From Bacteroidales bacterium (GTDB lineage Bacteria > Bacteroidota > Bacteroidia > Bacteroidales > Muribaculaceae), in NCBI GenBank assembly GCA_019415705.1, contig DXYS01000037.1:7783-31701 (forward strand): DNA of 23,919 nucleotides, in the 5' to 3' direction. Each line of letters starts with the position of its first letter. The first letter of the stretch is position 1. This document shows positions 15,034 through 22,915 of this stretch, piece after piece. Both the position numbers and the translations under genes were made by a program. The notes under the pieces were generated by a model, which was not told the DNA's origin, searched no databases, and saw only the letters and a list, made by a program, of their open reading frames with translations.

Positions 15034-16259
15034 TTGCTGCGCTGACCGACGATGCGGGCAATCTCGACGATGACGTTACGTGCCTTTTCCATCGACGGGA
15101 TGGGCAGGAACTCGTAGCGTCCATGGAAGTTGAGACCGCCGGCAAAGATGTTGGGGCAGGGGAGACCTTTGAACGAGAGCTGTGCGCCGTCTGTGCCGCC
15201 GCGGATGGGCTGCACCTTGGGGGTGACGCCGGCGTCGCGCATGGCCTGCTCGGCGATGTCGATGATGTGCATCAGCGGCTCGATTTTCTCGCGCATGTTG
15301 TAGTACTGATCGTTGATTTCGATGGCGCAGCAGCCGGGGAACTCGTGGTTAATCTTGCGGCAGAGGTGCTCGAACTCTTTTTTGCGGCGCTCGAAGCGGT
15401 CGCGGTCATGGTCGCGGATGATGTAGGTGAGGGTGGTCTGCTCGACAGTGCCCTCCATGCCGACGAGGTGGTAGAAGCCTTCGTAGCCCTCGGTGTGCTC
15501 GGGTGTCTCCCAGCGGGGGAGCATGATGACAAACTGGTTGGCGATGCGCATTGAGTTGACCATCTTGTGTTTGGCGTAGCCGGGGTGTACGTTGCGGCCC
15601 TTGAAGGTTACGCGGGCGGAGGCGGCGTTGAAGTTCTCATATTCGAGCTCGCCAATCTCGCCGCCGTCCATGGTGTAGGCCCAGTCGGCGCCGAAGCGCT
15701 CGACGTCGAATTTGTGGGCGCCCTTGCCGATTTCCTCGTCGGGGTTGAAGGCGATGCGTATCTTGCCGTGGGGGATGTCGGGATGCTTGATGAGATAGTC
15801 GACGGCAGAGATGATTTCGGCTATGCCGGCTTTGTCGTCGGCGCCGAGCAGGGTGCGGCCGTCGGTGACGATGAGGTCCTGACCTATGTAGTTGAGCAGC
15901 TCTGGGAACTCGTCGGGCGAGAGGATGATGTTGTCGTCGGCGTTTAGGACGATGTCGTGGCCGTCGTAGTTCTCGACGATGCGCGGGCTGACGTGGCGTC
16001 CTGACATGTCGGGCGATGTGTCGAGGTGGGCTATGAATCCCACGACGGGCACGTCGCGGTCGGTGATGTTAGACGGCAGCGTGGCCATAAGGTAGCCGTT
16101 GTCGTCGAGCGAAATCTCGCTCAGCCCCAAGGCTTTTAACTCTTCCTCGAGATGGCGGGCGAAAATCATCTGTCCGGGAGTCGAGGGCGTCATGTTGGTC
16201 AGTTCGTCACTCTGGGTGTCGAATTTGACATATTGCAGAAATCTGTCTACGACGTTCAT
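15030..16259 (-). CDS. pepT: Peptidase T (M20B tripeptidase)
   Basis: A 409-residue protein, the usual PepT length. Zinc-binding and catalytic motifs are all present: GFIAHLDTSPDMSG (H78, D80), LLGADDKAGIAEI (D141 as bridging ligand), NPDEEIGKG (E175 catalytic, E176 ligand), YTMDGGEIGELEYENFNAA, and the C-terminal IRGGTDGAQLSFKGLPCPN with the late NFHGRYEF histidine. By family it is a cytoplasmic dinuclear-zinc aminotripeptidase releasing the N-terminal residue from tripeptides. It lies 51 bp downstream of a lipoprotein gene and overlaps miaA at its 3' end, so lipoprotein-pepT-miaA could be one transcript. Confidence 0.95.
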   Translation of the reverse strand: MNVVDRFLQYVKFDTQSDELTNMTPSTPGQMIFARHLEEELKALGLSEISLDDNGYLMATLPSNITDRDVPVVGFIAHLDTSPDMSGRHVSPRIVENYDGHDIVLNADDNIILSPDEFPELLNYIGQDLIVTDGRTLLGADDKAGIAEIISAVDYLIKHPDIPHGKIRIAFNPDEEIGKGAHKFDVERFGADWAYTMDGGEIGELEYENFNAASARVTFKGRNVHPGYAKHKMVNSMRIANQFVIMLPRWETPEHTEGYEGFYHLVGMEGTVEQTTLTYIIRDHDRDRFERRKKEFEHLCRKINHEFPGCCAIEINDQYYNMREKIEPLMHIIDIAEQAMRDAGVTPKVQPIRGGTDGAQLSFKGLPCPNIFAGGLNFHGRYEFLPIPSMEKARNVIVEIARIVGQRSK

Positions 16260-16310
16260 GTTCGAATTATATTTTCGGAATTGATGTTTGGAACAGCTGT
16301 AAGTGTCTGA

Positions 16311-17111
16311 TTAATAGAGGTCGCTGAGCATGATGGTGCATTTGAGAGTCTTGTCGTCTTTATCAGATGCGTAGATGAGGTGGAAGCCTTCGACGCCGAG
16401 CTCGTCCATGGTCTTGAGCACCTGCATGCGGAGGTCGCCGAGGTTGCGGAACATATAGCCGAAGGTCTTGAGGGCGCGGGCCTTGAGGTTAGGCAGGGTC
16501 AGGCCGGCGAAACCGCGGGGGTCGGTGAATGTGACGGTGTAGTCATAGTAGCCGCTCTTGGTGAACGACGAGGTGATTGATGACACGGGCACACCGCCGG
16601 GGTTGAACTCTTCGCACTCGGCGTTGAGCATATCGAAGAGGTTGGTGCGTGCCTCGCTGTAGCCGAGCTGAGAGAGTGGTTTGTTGACCATGTTGCGGAA
16701 GTCGGCGGCGGTGAGGGAGAATTCTTTTGTTTTGCCCTCGGTGTCGGTGATGGCGACGTTCATCTTGCACTCTTTGGCGGCCATGGCGTTGACGATGGTC
16801 TCGAGGTCTTTGGTGAGGTTGTCCTTGACTTCGACGGCAATGAAGAATTTGAAGAGAGGCGCGTCGACGGCCTCGATGTTGATGAGTGAGTCGCCGAGCA
16901 CGACAGAGATGTCAATTGCGTTGTCGGCGTATGCTGCAGCGGCTGATTTGAGACATTCGGGGCTTGCTTCGGCCATCTGAGCGAGTTTGTCGTTGAGCTG
17001 AGAGGTCTGGGCGGTGAGAGCCTCGACGTTCTTGTCGGGACCGCAAGAGGCTAACGAGAGGCTGAGGCCTGCGAAAAGTGCTGTGAGAGAGCTGAGTTTG
17101 AAGAAGTTCAT
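16311..17111 (-). CDS. Hypothetical lipoprotein
   Basis: A 266-residue protein with a lipoprotein signal: MNFFKLSSLTALFAGLSLSLASC, lipobox LASC with the lipidated cysteine at residue 23, followed by G-P-D. A short helical, probably coiled-coil stretch (VEALTAQTSQLNDKLAQMAEAS) comes next, then alternating helices and strands with no motif I recognise. The mature protein has few cysteines and no hydrophobic helices, consistent with a membrane-tethered periplasmic protein. A possible -7 box lies 46 bp upstream. It precedes pepT by 51 bp. No function can be assigned. Confidence 0.8.
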   Translation of the reverse strand: MNFFKLSSLTALFAGLSLSLASCGPDKNVEALTAQTSQLNDKLAQMAEASPECLKSAAAAYADNAIDISVVLGDSLINIEAVDAPLFKFFIAVEVKDNLTKDLETIVNAMAAKECKMNVAITDTEGKTKEFSLTAADFRNMVNKPLSQLGYSEARTNLFDMLNAECEEFNPGGVPVSSITSSFTKSGYYDYTVTFTDPRGFAGLTLPNLKARALKTFGYMFRNLGDLRMQVLKTMDELGVEGFHLIYASDKDDKTLKCTIMLSDLY

Positions 17112-17156
17112 AATATGAGAATGGGGGATTAAATGAGTTTTGGCATTGATTTACGG

Positions 17157-17164
17157 CAAAAATA
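17157..17164 (-). promoter_or_regulatory. Possible -7 box for the lipoprotein-pepT-miaA unit
   Basis: On the minus strand TATTTTTG matches TANNTTTG, 45 bp upstream of the lipoprotein ATG. The -33 region (GACG 20 bp upstream) does not match, so the call is weak. Confidence 0.35.
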
Positions 17165-17261
17165 AGGTTTTTAATTGATATATGCGTCATAAAGAATTGA
17201 AATTTGTGGATGAACGGCGGCGAGACGGTGACTTTTATTTTTATGCGGGTATGATATTTAT

Positions 17262-17269
17262 TAACTTTG
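17262..17269 (+). promoter_or_regulatory. -7 box of the endonuclease-mnmE unit
   Basis: TAACTTTG is an exact TANNTTTG match 29 bp before the endonuclease start. A T-rich TTTT lies 20 bp upstream in place of TTTG. It probably drives both the nuclease and mnmE. Confidence 0.55.
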
Positions 17270-17298
17270 CATTGTTATCGGATTAATTTTTCTCGCCG

Positions 17299-18150
17299 AT
17301 GTCGTCAAAGTCACGTAAAATACCGCGCGGTCTGCGCCGCCTGTCTGATGTTCACCCGTTTATTGTCATACTTGTGACCGTCGGGCTGATTTTTGTTTGC
17401 TGGAAGGTCTGCGCGACAGTGTCAGACAGTCACGGTCAGGTTGTGGACCGCTGTGTCGGTGCCGACTCGCTGCTCAGGGTCAAGCTGCCTGACGGAGTGG
17501 CTGAACAGATGGTCAGTTATCCGGGCTTTTTCGTCTCGTTCAACAGCGAGATGCACCAGCCCAATTATGTGGCGTGGGAGCTGACGGCCGACGAGACCGA
17601 CGGCGAGGTCGGGCGTACAGGCTTTGATGTCGACCCCGATGTCGAGGGGTCGGCGACGCTCGATGACTACCGCGGCTCGGGCTACGACCGCGGACACATG
17701 ATGCCGGCGGCCGATGCCAAATGGTCTGAGGACGTGATGCATGCCACACACTATCTGACCAATATCTGTCCGCAGGACCATAAGCTCAACGCCGGCGCGT
17801 GGCAGACCGTCGAGAGCAACTGCCGCCGCTGGGCGCTACGTGACAGCGCGCTGCTGATCGTATGCGGACCGGTGCTTTCAGACCGCCTGACCCGTACCAT
17901 CGGCGAGAGCGCGGTGCCGGTGCCGGAGCGCTTTTTTAAAGTCATACTGGCTCCGTGGGCCAAGCCGCCGAGAGGCATAGCCTTTGTGATGCCTAACGGT
18001 GCGGTCGACGGAGGCGCGCAGGCTGCGGCCGTGAGCATCGACGAGGTGGAGCGCATCACCGGATTTGACTTCTTCCCGGCGCTTGACGACAGCATCGAGG
18101 ATGTTGTCGAGGCCCAGTGTGCCTATCATCTGTGGCAGCGTCGCCGCTAA
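17299..18150 (+). CDS. Membrane-anchored DNA/RNA non-specific endonuclease (NUC1 family)
   Basis: A 283-residue protein with a single N-terminal membrane anchor (PFIVILVTVGLIFVCWKVC, about residues 21-39) after a basic cytoplasmic tail, putting the catalytic part outside the cytoplasm. The beta-beta-alpha-metal nuclease core is clear: YDRGHMMPAADAKW with the catalytic H133 in DRGH, then TNICPQDHKLNAGAWQTVE, where N164 should bind Mg2+ and the following Glu assists. C-terminal VCGPVLS and FFKVILAPW strands are typical of Serratia-type nucleases. Such enzymes hydrolyse DNA and RNA without sequence preference; outside the cytoplasm this suggests nutrient scavenging or degradation of incoming DNA. 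It ends 26 bp before mnmE, probably one transcript. No immunity protein is adjacent, which argues against a toxin role. Confidence 0.9.
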   Translation: MSSKSRKIPRGLRRLSDVHPFIVILVTVGLIFVCWKVCATVSDSHGQVVDRCVGADSLLRVKLPDGVAEQMVSYPGFFVSFNSEMHQPNYVAWELTADETDGEVGRTGFDVDPDVEGSATLDDYRGSGYDRGHMMPAADAKWSEDVMHATHYLTNICPQDHKLNAGAWQTVESNCRRWALRDSALLIVCGPVLSDRLTRTIGESAVPVPERFFKVILAPWAKPPRGIAFVMPNGAVDGGAQAAAVSIDEVERITGFDFFPALDDSIEDVVEAQCAYHLWQRRR

Positions 18151-18176
18151 CTGTAGCAGTTTAACTTATTGAAATT

Positions 18177-19562
18177 ATGGCAATTTACGACAGCAATGAC
18201 ACTATATGCGCCATCTCGACAGCTCCGGGTGTCGGTGGCATAGCCGTGGCCCGTGTCAGCGGCCGCGACGCACTCGCAGTGGTAGGCCGGATATGGCTCG
18301 GCAAAGACCTCTCGACAGTGGCGACACACACCGCCCATCTCGGCGATATCCGCGACAGCTCGGGTGGCGTGCTTGATACGGCCGTGGCGACCGTCTTCCG
18401 TGGCCCGCGCTCTTTTACGGGCGAGGACACCGTCGAGCTGTCGGTCCATGGCTCACTTTACATACAGCGCCGCCTCATAGCTTCGCTCGTCGACGCCGGC
18501 GCGCGTCTGGCCGAGCCGGGCGAATTCACACGCCGCGCTTTCGCCTCGGGACGATTTGACTTGGCGCAGGCCGAGGCTGTGGCCGACATCATCGCAGCCG
18601 ACTCACAGGCCGCTCACCGCCTCGCGTCGACACAGATGCGTGGCGCATACTCCGAGCGACTCAATGCGCTGCGTGACGATATGCTGCAGCTTGCGTCGCT
18701 GCTTGAGCTTGAGCTTGATTTCTCAGAAGAGGAGGTCGAATTCGCCTCGCGCGAACGCCTGCTCAATCTCGCCCGTGAAGTCAGCGACACCGTCGGGCGC
18801 CTCGCCGACTCATTCAGTCGCGGCGACGCCATACGTCGCGGAGTCTCCGTGGCCATCGTCGGACAGACCAACGCCGGCAAATCGTCGCTGCTCAACCGCT
18901 TGCTGCGCGACGACCGCGCCATAGTCAGCGACATCCACGGCACGACCCGCGACATCATCGAAGACTCGGTCGATATCGGCGGCGTGACCTTCCGCTTCAT
19001 CGACACCGCCGGCCTCAGGCAGACCGACGACAGCATCGAAAACCTCGGCATCGAGCGCGCACTGCGCCGTATGGCCGGCGCACGCATCGTCATCTGGGCC
19101 ATCGACCCGACGGCTGCAGAGCCGCTGGCCGCGTGGGCCGAAATCGAGCCGCGCATCGGCGACGGGCAGACCCTAGTTCCGGTCATAAACAAACGCGACC
19201 TCGCCGCGACCGATACGCTTGCCGATGAAGTCAGGCATCTCACCGGCGCCAATCCCGTCGTCATCTCTGCCACCGCCGACGCCGACCTTGACACTCTCGA
19301 GGAGCGCCTCGTCGATATCACCGGCGCACGCGACATCAGCGCCTCGGACGTCATCGTCACCAACGCACGCCACTACGCCGCTCTCACCGCCGCACGCGAG
19401 TCGATAAGCCGCGTCATCGACGGCCTCGCCACCGGCCTCTCCGGCGACTTCATCGCCCAAGACCTCCGCGAAACCATCCACCACCTCTCCACCATCACCG
19501 GCACCATCACCACCACCGATATCCTCTCATCCATATTCTCGCAGTTCTGCATCGGCAAGTAA
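18177..19562 (+). CDS. mnmE: tRNA modification GTPase MnmE (TrmE)
   Basis: A 461-residue protein of normal length. The N-terminal TrmE domain binds 5-formyl-THF and dimerises (APGVGGIAVARVSG..., FRGPRSFTGEDTVELSVHG). The helical domain carries PGEFTRRAFASGRFDLAQAEAVADII. The inserted G domain has G1 GQTNAGKS (229-236), G2 TTRD (256-259), G3 DTAG (276-279) and G4 NKRD. The C-terminus is FCIGK, whose cysteine is invariant and needed for activity. With MnmG it installs the carboxymethylaminomethyl group at U34 of certain tRNAs. Upstream by 26 bp is a membrane nuclease. The 3' end is followed by apparent mobile-element remains; the 3' end of this gene is the integration site of Salmonella genomic island 1 elements in enterobacteria. 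Confidence 0.97.
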   Translation: MAIYDSNDTICAISTAPGVGGIAVARVSGRDALAVVGRIWLGKDLSTVATHTAHLGDIRDSSGGVLDTAVATVFRGPRSFTGEDTVELSVHGSLYIQRRLIASLVDAGARLAEPGEFTRRAFASGRFDLAQAEAVADIIAADSQAAHRLASTQMRGAYSERLNALRDDMLQLASLLELELDFSEEEVEFASRERLLNLAREVSDTVGRLADSFSRGDAIRRGVSVAIVGQTNAGKSSLLNRLLRDDRAIVSDIHGTTRDIIEDSVDIGGVTFRFIDTAGLRQTDDSIENLGIERALRRMAGARIVIWAIDPTAAEPLAAWAEIEPRIGDGQTLVPVINKRDLAATDTLADEVRHLTGANPVVISATADADLDTLEERLVDITGARDISASDVIVTNARHYAALTAARESISRVIDGLATGLSGDFIAQDLRETIHHLSTITGTITTTDILSSIFSQFCIGK

Positions 19563-19634
19563 TTAGTTGATTATCAATGATTTATATTGATAGTAATTGA
19601 CTGTTACTGAGCGATAAAACATAACTCCTACAAG

Positions 19635-19674
19635 AACGCCTAATGCTGATAACTGTCAGTGTCAGGCGTTTTTA
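19635..19674 (+). terminator. Terminator after mnmE
   Basis: AACGCCT (19635-19641) and AGGCGTT (19664-19670) form a 7-bp stem enclosing an imperfect inner CTGATAACTGTCAG palindrome, and the right arm runs into TTTTT. It lies 72 bp after the mnmE stop. It may have come with the adjacent element. Confidence 0.65.
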
Positions 19675-19681
19675 TGCACCA

Positions 19682-19701
19682 TTTTGTACGGATTTTGTAC
19701 G
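19682..19701. repeat. Two direct TTTTGTACG repeats, 11 bp apart
   Basis: TTTTGTACG occurs at 19682-19690 and 19693-19701, a centre-to-centre spacing of 11 bp, about one DNA turn. This is typical of paired recombinase or excisionase binding sites, though the bound protein is unknown. Confidence 0.6.
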
Positions 19702-19748
19702 ACAGCGACTCATTTCACCCCAAGCGTCAGCAAGGTGGTGGAGGTTTG

Positions 19749-19778
19749 CGGACGTAGACGGACGTCAACGGACGCGCA
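19749..19778. repeat. Three tandem 10-bp CGGACG repeats
   Basis: CGGACGTAGA, CGGACGTCAA and CGGACGCGCA follow each other without gaps. Three helically phased copies suggest a protein-binding array, possibly arm-type sites of a lost integrase. Confidence 0.6.
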
Positions 19779-19876
19779 CGAACAAACTAAGGCGAAATTA
19801 ACACCAACGAAATGAGTAGCAACATTAAAATTGAAAGAATCTGTGAGTGGTGGAAAAGTCGGTGCAGATTGACCCT

Positions 19877-19982
19877 TTTCGGCGGAAAAATATGACCCCT
19901 TTCGTCGAAATCCGAGTTCATTCACACGATTTCCGGCGAAATCCTTGCAGATTCCGAGAATTCTGACGAAATTTGCTATGAA
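19877..19982. repeat. Four imperfect TTTCG-CG-AAA palindromes
   Basis: TTTCGGCGGAAA (19877-19888), TTTCGTCGAAAT (19900-19911), TTTCCGGCGAAAT (19930-19942) and TTCTGACGAAAT (19971-19982) are variants of one half-palindromic motif. The first two each follow a TGACCC. They resemble a cluster of operator sites. Confidence 0.5.
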
Positions 19983-20089
19983 GTTGCGCATAAGCAGAGC
20001 AATAGTTCTTAGTAGTTTGACCACCACTAATTTACTAATAATCTGCAAGTTGTGCGACTTTTTCATTTATAAATATTTAGAAATTTAAT

Positions 20090-20775
20090 TCAACCAACGA
20101 GTTTTTCAGAATGATTGTTCTGGAAGTAACTCTTGATGCGGTTGTACATCTCGTTGCGGTCTGATTTCGGGGCATGCAGACCTACAAGTTCGGCTACCCC
20201 GGCCTCGATTATAGTTATCGTTTTTTTGTGCGGGTGCTTTGGAGATAGATTTGCCGCGCAATCTGATCCTTGCTCATGCCGCTTTCACCGAAGATGATGC
20301 AGTTGGCATTGGTCTGGGCGATGCGCTCGATAGCCTGCTCAATCTCCTTGAATTTCGCGCTCCGGCGTGGAATCAGCGCATTGTCAAGCTGGATTACAAT
20401 GCTCTCCGGTTTTGCATATTTGCTAACCGTTTCAATGAGCTGCTTGTTGATAGCCAGTCGCTGTATAACATCCACGACACCACCATCGCGCATCACTTCA
20501 AGCAAATCTAAGCCATTGAGGTTGTTTACTATGGCAATAACCGGGAAAGAAAATCCTTCTAATTTCTGCCAGTTTACTAAATCTTTTGCCGAACCGTCGG
20601 GCAGCTTGTAGTCGGCGACGATAACCGCGCCTGGTGGCAGTTTTTGCACCTCTTCCTTTGCTGCCTCTATGCACTCAACCACAATCGGCTCATAGCCGCG
20701 CATGATAAGCAAGCCCTACATAAGACGACGGTCGGATTCAGAGGCATCTACAATGATAACCTTATTCGTAATAAA
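20090..20775 (-). pseudogene. Broken response-regulator gene (receiver plus start of an AAA+ domain)
   Basis: The frame from 20775 reads FITNKVIIVDASESDRRLM, hits an in-frame TAG at 20716-20718, then continues GLLIMRGYEPIVVECIEAAKEEVQKL with a receiver fold (VIVADYKLPDGSAKDLV). An AAA+ beginning follows, with FGESGMSKDQIARQIYLQST in place of the usual GESGTGKE Walker A. At the seven-A run ending at 20221 the frame is lost: the open frame stops at 20215, but a 1-bp correction continues TITIIEAGVAELVGLHAP...YNRIKSYFQNN and then ends in HSEKLVG, cutting off the rest. No ATG is present at the start, where ATT at 20770-20772 precedes the conserved VIIVD. The intact form would be an NtrC-like regulator similar to those carried by Bacteroidales conjugative elements (RteB type). 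It has at least four lesions, so it is inactive unless the shift is a sequencing error. Confidence 0.8.
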
Positions 20776-20782
20776 TTATGTA

Positions 20783-20825
20783 TAAAAAAGAGCCCGGATA
20801 ATAATATCTTCTGATATAATTATCC
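20783..20825 (-). terminator. Terminator of the EEP-ROK-manA unit
   Basis: Read on the minus strand, a 13-bp stem with one mismatch (20813-20825 with 20796-20808) closes on a 4-nt loop and is followed by a T run (20784-20789). It lies 16 bp after the manA stop and isolates manA from the pseudogene downstream. Confidence 0.85.
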
Positions 20826-20841
20826 AGGCAAATTGGGGATT

Positions 20842-21822
20842 TCAGTTATCGGAGTGTGCAATAAGTATTGTTGCTTTGCCGGTCAGGGATAATGTGTCGA
20901 GGGAGGCCGGGATAAGTATGGTGTGACCAGCTGTGACGGTCTTTTCGCCTGCCTCGTATTTCAGTTTCACAACGCCGGCGAGGCACATCAGGACTGTAAA
21001 TGAATGACAGGAAAGTTTGAGGATAAATTCTCCATCGAGCAGAAGGCGGTCAGTGGTAAAATGGTGACATTTTACGATTTCACAATAAATATTGTCCTCC
21101 GGGATTGGTGGGTTCTTGTAATTTTGATAAACCGTATAATCTATCGCATCCTTTGCCTGTTCGGTGTGGAGCTCTCGTGGCTGTCCTGTTGTGTCACGAC
21201 GATTGTAGTCATAAATGCGATATGTGATGTCGCTTGTTTCCTGTATCTCTGCAATGAGGTTGCCGGTGCCGATAGCATGAACTCGTCCGGCTGGGAGAAA
21301 GAAAACATCTCCGGCATGAGAATCATGCACAGCAAGAGTCTCAGCAAATGTGCCATCAGCCACTCTCTTCACATAATCATCCGGAGTCATGGCTGTATTT
21401 AGTCCTGCATAAATCTTTGCGTCCCTGTCGGCCTGAATGATGTACCACATTTCAGTTTTGCCAAGACTTCTGTGGCGTTTCATGGCAAGAGCGTCATCGG
21501 GATGCACTTGTACGGAGAGATTGTCGGAGGCGTCTATTAGTTTAATCAGCAATGGAAATTGGCCATTATAACGCCGCATGACATCATCGCCGAGCAATTC
21601 CGCTCCGAAACGGGCTATAAGTTCAGAAAGGGTCAGACCTTTGTAGGTGCCTTCTGAAACAACTGATTCATGTCCTGGTACGGCCGATATTTCCCAGCTT
21701 TCACCGATGTTCGATTCTGTCTGTGGTATGCCTTTATACTTGCATATTTTGTCACCTCCCCAAATCACGCTCTTGAGATATGGTGCAAATACAATTGGTG
21801 CATTCTCAATCATTGTTTCCAT
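20842..21822 (-). CDS. manA: Mannose-6-phosphate isomerase, class I
   Basis: A 326-residue protein of the short Bacillus/Bacteroides ManA type. The cupin zinc site is visible in QVHPDD (105-110), the metal-binding Glu in KTEMWYII (E124) and the later FFLPAGRVHAIG (H182). PYLKSVIWGG near the start is the family's N-terminal signature. It interconverts mannose-6-phosphate and fructose-6-phosphate in the cytoplasm, feeding mannose into glycolysis or fructose-6-phosphate into GDP-mannose and GDP-fucose synthesis. Its start codon lies inside the 3' end of the ROK kinase gene (17-bp overlap), so translation is probably coupled. The kinase product and the isomerase substrate match if the kinase phosphorylates mannose. 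Confidence 0.95.
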   Translation of the reverse strand: METMIENAPIVFAPYLKSVIWGGDKICKYKGIPQTESNIGESWEISAVPGHESVVSEGTYKGLTLSELIARFGAELLGDDVMRRYNGQFPLLIKLIDASDNLSVQVHPDDALAMKRHRSLGKTEMWYIIQADRDAKIYAGLNTAMTPDDYVKRVADGTFAETLAVHDSHAGDVFFLPAGRVHAIGTGNLIAEIQETSDITYRIYDYNRRDTTGQPRELHTEQAKDAIDYTVYQNYKNPPIPEDNIYCEIVKCHHFTTDRLLLDGEFILKLSCHSFTVLMCLAGVVKLKYEAGEKTVTAGHTILIPASLDTLSLTGKATILIAHSDN

Positions 21823-22912
21823 CTATTTTAGATAAAGCGAAAGCGTAGGCTCCGGCAGAAATGGCTTTGGAGGCGCCGAGAGTGGAAAAGGTGACACCTA
21901 TTCGTTTCATGTCATCGTACTCTAATGTGAGGTTCGAGCCACGTACGGAAATAGTTTTTGTATGGCCGCGAGCGAATGTTTCAAATTCGGCCGGGTCGTC
22001 GAGGTTGAATACCTGCATCTGGACACGACGGACGCTGTCTCCGCTGAGGGTCGCAAATTCGCTGCGTAGTTCTGCGATGAGAGACGGAAGAATCCAGTGT
22101 CGGGCAGCAGTGATTCCGCCCCCGATAACGATGATACCGTCGACGAGTTGTGCGGCTATTGCCATGGAGTCGCCGGCTGTTTCGCCGAATTCGGCGAAAG
22201 CTTTGCGAGCTGCCTCGATGTTGCCTTCACGTTTGCCGTCGGCTATTTCGCAGATTTCTTTCGGCTCGAAATTGTGGTTGTAGTCGCCGGAAGCTTCGGC
22301 ATATACTCGTTTGATGGCCCGGACCGCTACACCTTCTTCGGCAATGATTCTGTGTTTCGTTTTATGCGGAAGGCAGAATGTCTCGACGCAGGAATTGTCG
22401 CCTCGGTTGAGTTCTCCGTTCACTACCATACCGATACCGAAGCCTGTACCGAAAGTATATCCGATTATGTTGCGATAGCGTTTTTTGCTGCCGGCTTCTT
22501 CGAGACGTTTGTTGATTCGAGGCAGTGCGCCGCAAAGGGCCTCGCCGTATGCGAAAAGGTCGCCGTCGTTGTTGATGAAAACGGGAATGCCGAATTCGTT
22601 CTGGAGGAATGGACCAAGGGCAACGCCGTCTCGGAACGACGGGAAATTCGGGAGATATCCGCCTATTATGCCGTTAGGATAATCGGCCGGCCCCGGGAAG
22701 GCGAAGCTTATCGCCACCGGCTTCTCGTTCAGGCGTTCTATGATTTGGTGAAAGCCATTGACCATTGTGTCTAGACATAGGTCAAGGTCATGGGCATTTG
22801 ACGGATATGTGATTGGCTTGGTTATGAATTCACATCCCCTCATGGCTCCGAACACAAGGTTGGTGCCACCGGCATCAAGTGTGATGACTATACGGTTGTC
22901 GTGGATATACAT
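21806..22912 (-). CDS. ROK-family sugar kinase
   Basis: A 368-residue protein. The ATP-binding LDAGGTNLVFG (residues 12-22), the sugar-binding and catalytic FINNDGD (D116) and the C-terminal GIIVIGGGITAARHWI place it in ROK (repressor, ORF, kinase). It lacks a DNA-binding domain, so it is an enzyme rather than a repressor. The usual ROK zinc motif CxCGxxGCxE is not seen: the corresponding area reads NSCVETFCLPHKTKHR, a divergence common in some Bacteroidetes members. The substrate could be glucose, fructose or mannose, and the overlap with manA favours mannose or fructose (inference). The upstream gene ends 3 bp before this start. Confidence 0.87.
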   Translation of the reverse strand: MYIHDNRIVITLDAGGTNLVFGAMRGCEFITKPITYPSNAHDLDLCLDTMVNGFHQIIERLNEKPVAISFAFPGPADYPNGIIGGYLPNFPSFRDGVALGPFLQNEFGIPVFINNDGDLFAYGEALCGALPRINKRLEEAGSKKRYRNIIGYTFGTGFGIGMVVNGELNRGDNSCVETFCLPHKTKHRIIAEEGVAVRAIKRVYAEASGDYNHNFEPKEICEIADGKREGNIEAARKAFAEFGETAGDSMAIAAQLVDGIIVIGGGITAARHWILPSLIAELRSEFATLSGDSVRRVQMQVFNLDDPAEFETFARGHTKTISVRGSNLTLEYDDMKRIGVTFSTLGASKAISAGAYAFALSKIDGNND

Positions 22913-22915
22913 ATT

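Larger units (their letters stand above)
19563..20775. mobile_element. Eroded integrative-element remnant downstream of mnmE
   Basis: This 1.2-kb AT-rich stretch between mnmE and manA holds no intact gene. From left to right: a hairpin terminator, two TTTTGTACG direct repeats, three 10-bp CGGACG repeats, four copies of an imperfect TTTC-NCG-GAAA palindrome, an open minus-strand frame of 118 codons (19710-20066) that overlaps these repeats and reads like untranslated DNA, and the broken response-regulator gene. Closely spaced short repeats are what one expects around an attachment site or excision-control region. No integrase, relaxase or transposase is present, and no second copy of the mnmE 3' end was seen, so the element boundaries are unproven. 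Confidence 0.5.

Noticed and set aside
19710..20066. 118-codon minus-strand frame next to the pseudogene
   Set aside because: It reads across several repeat arrays and shows no domain; it is more likely the non-coding part of the former element. Conservation of the protein sequence over the DNA would reverse this.
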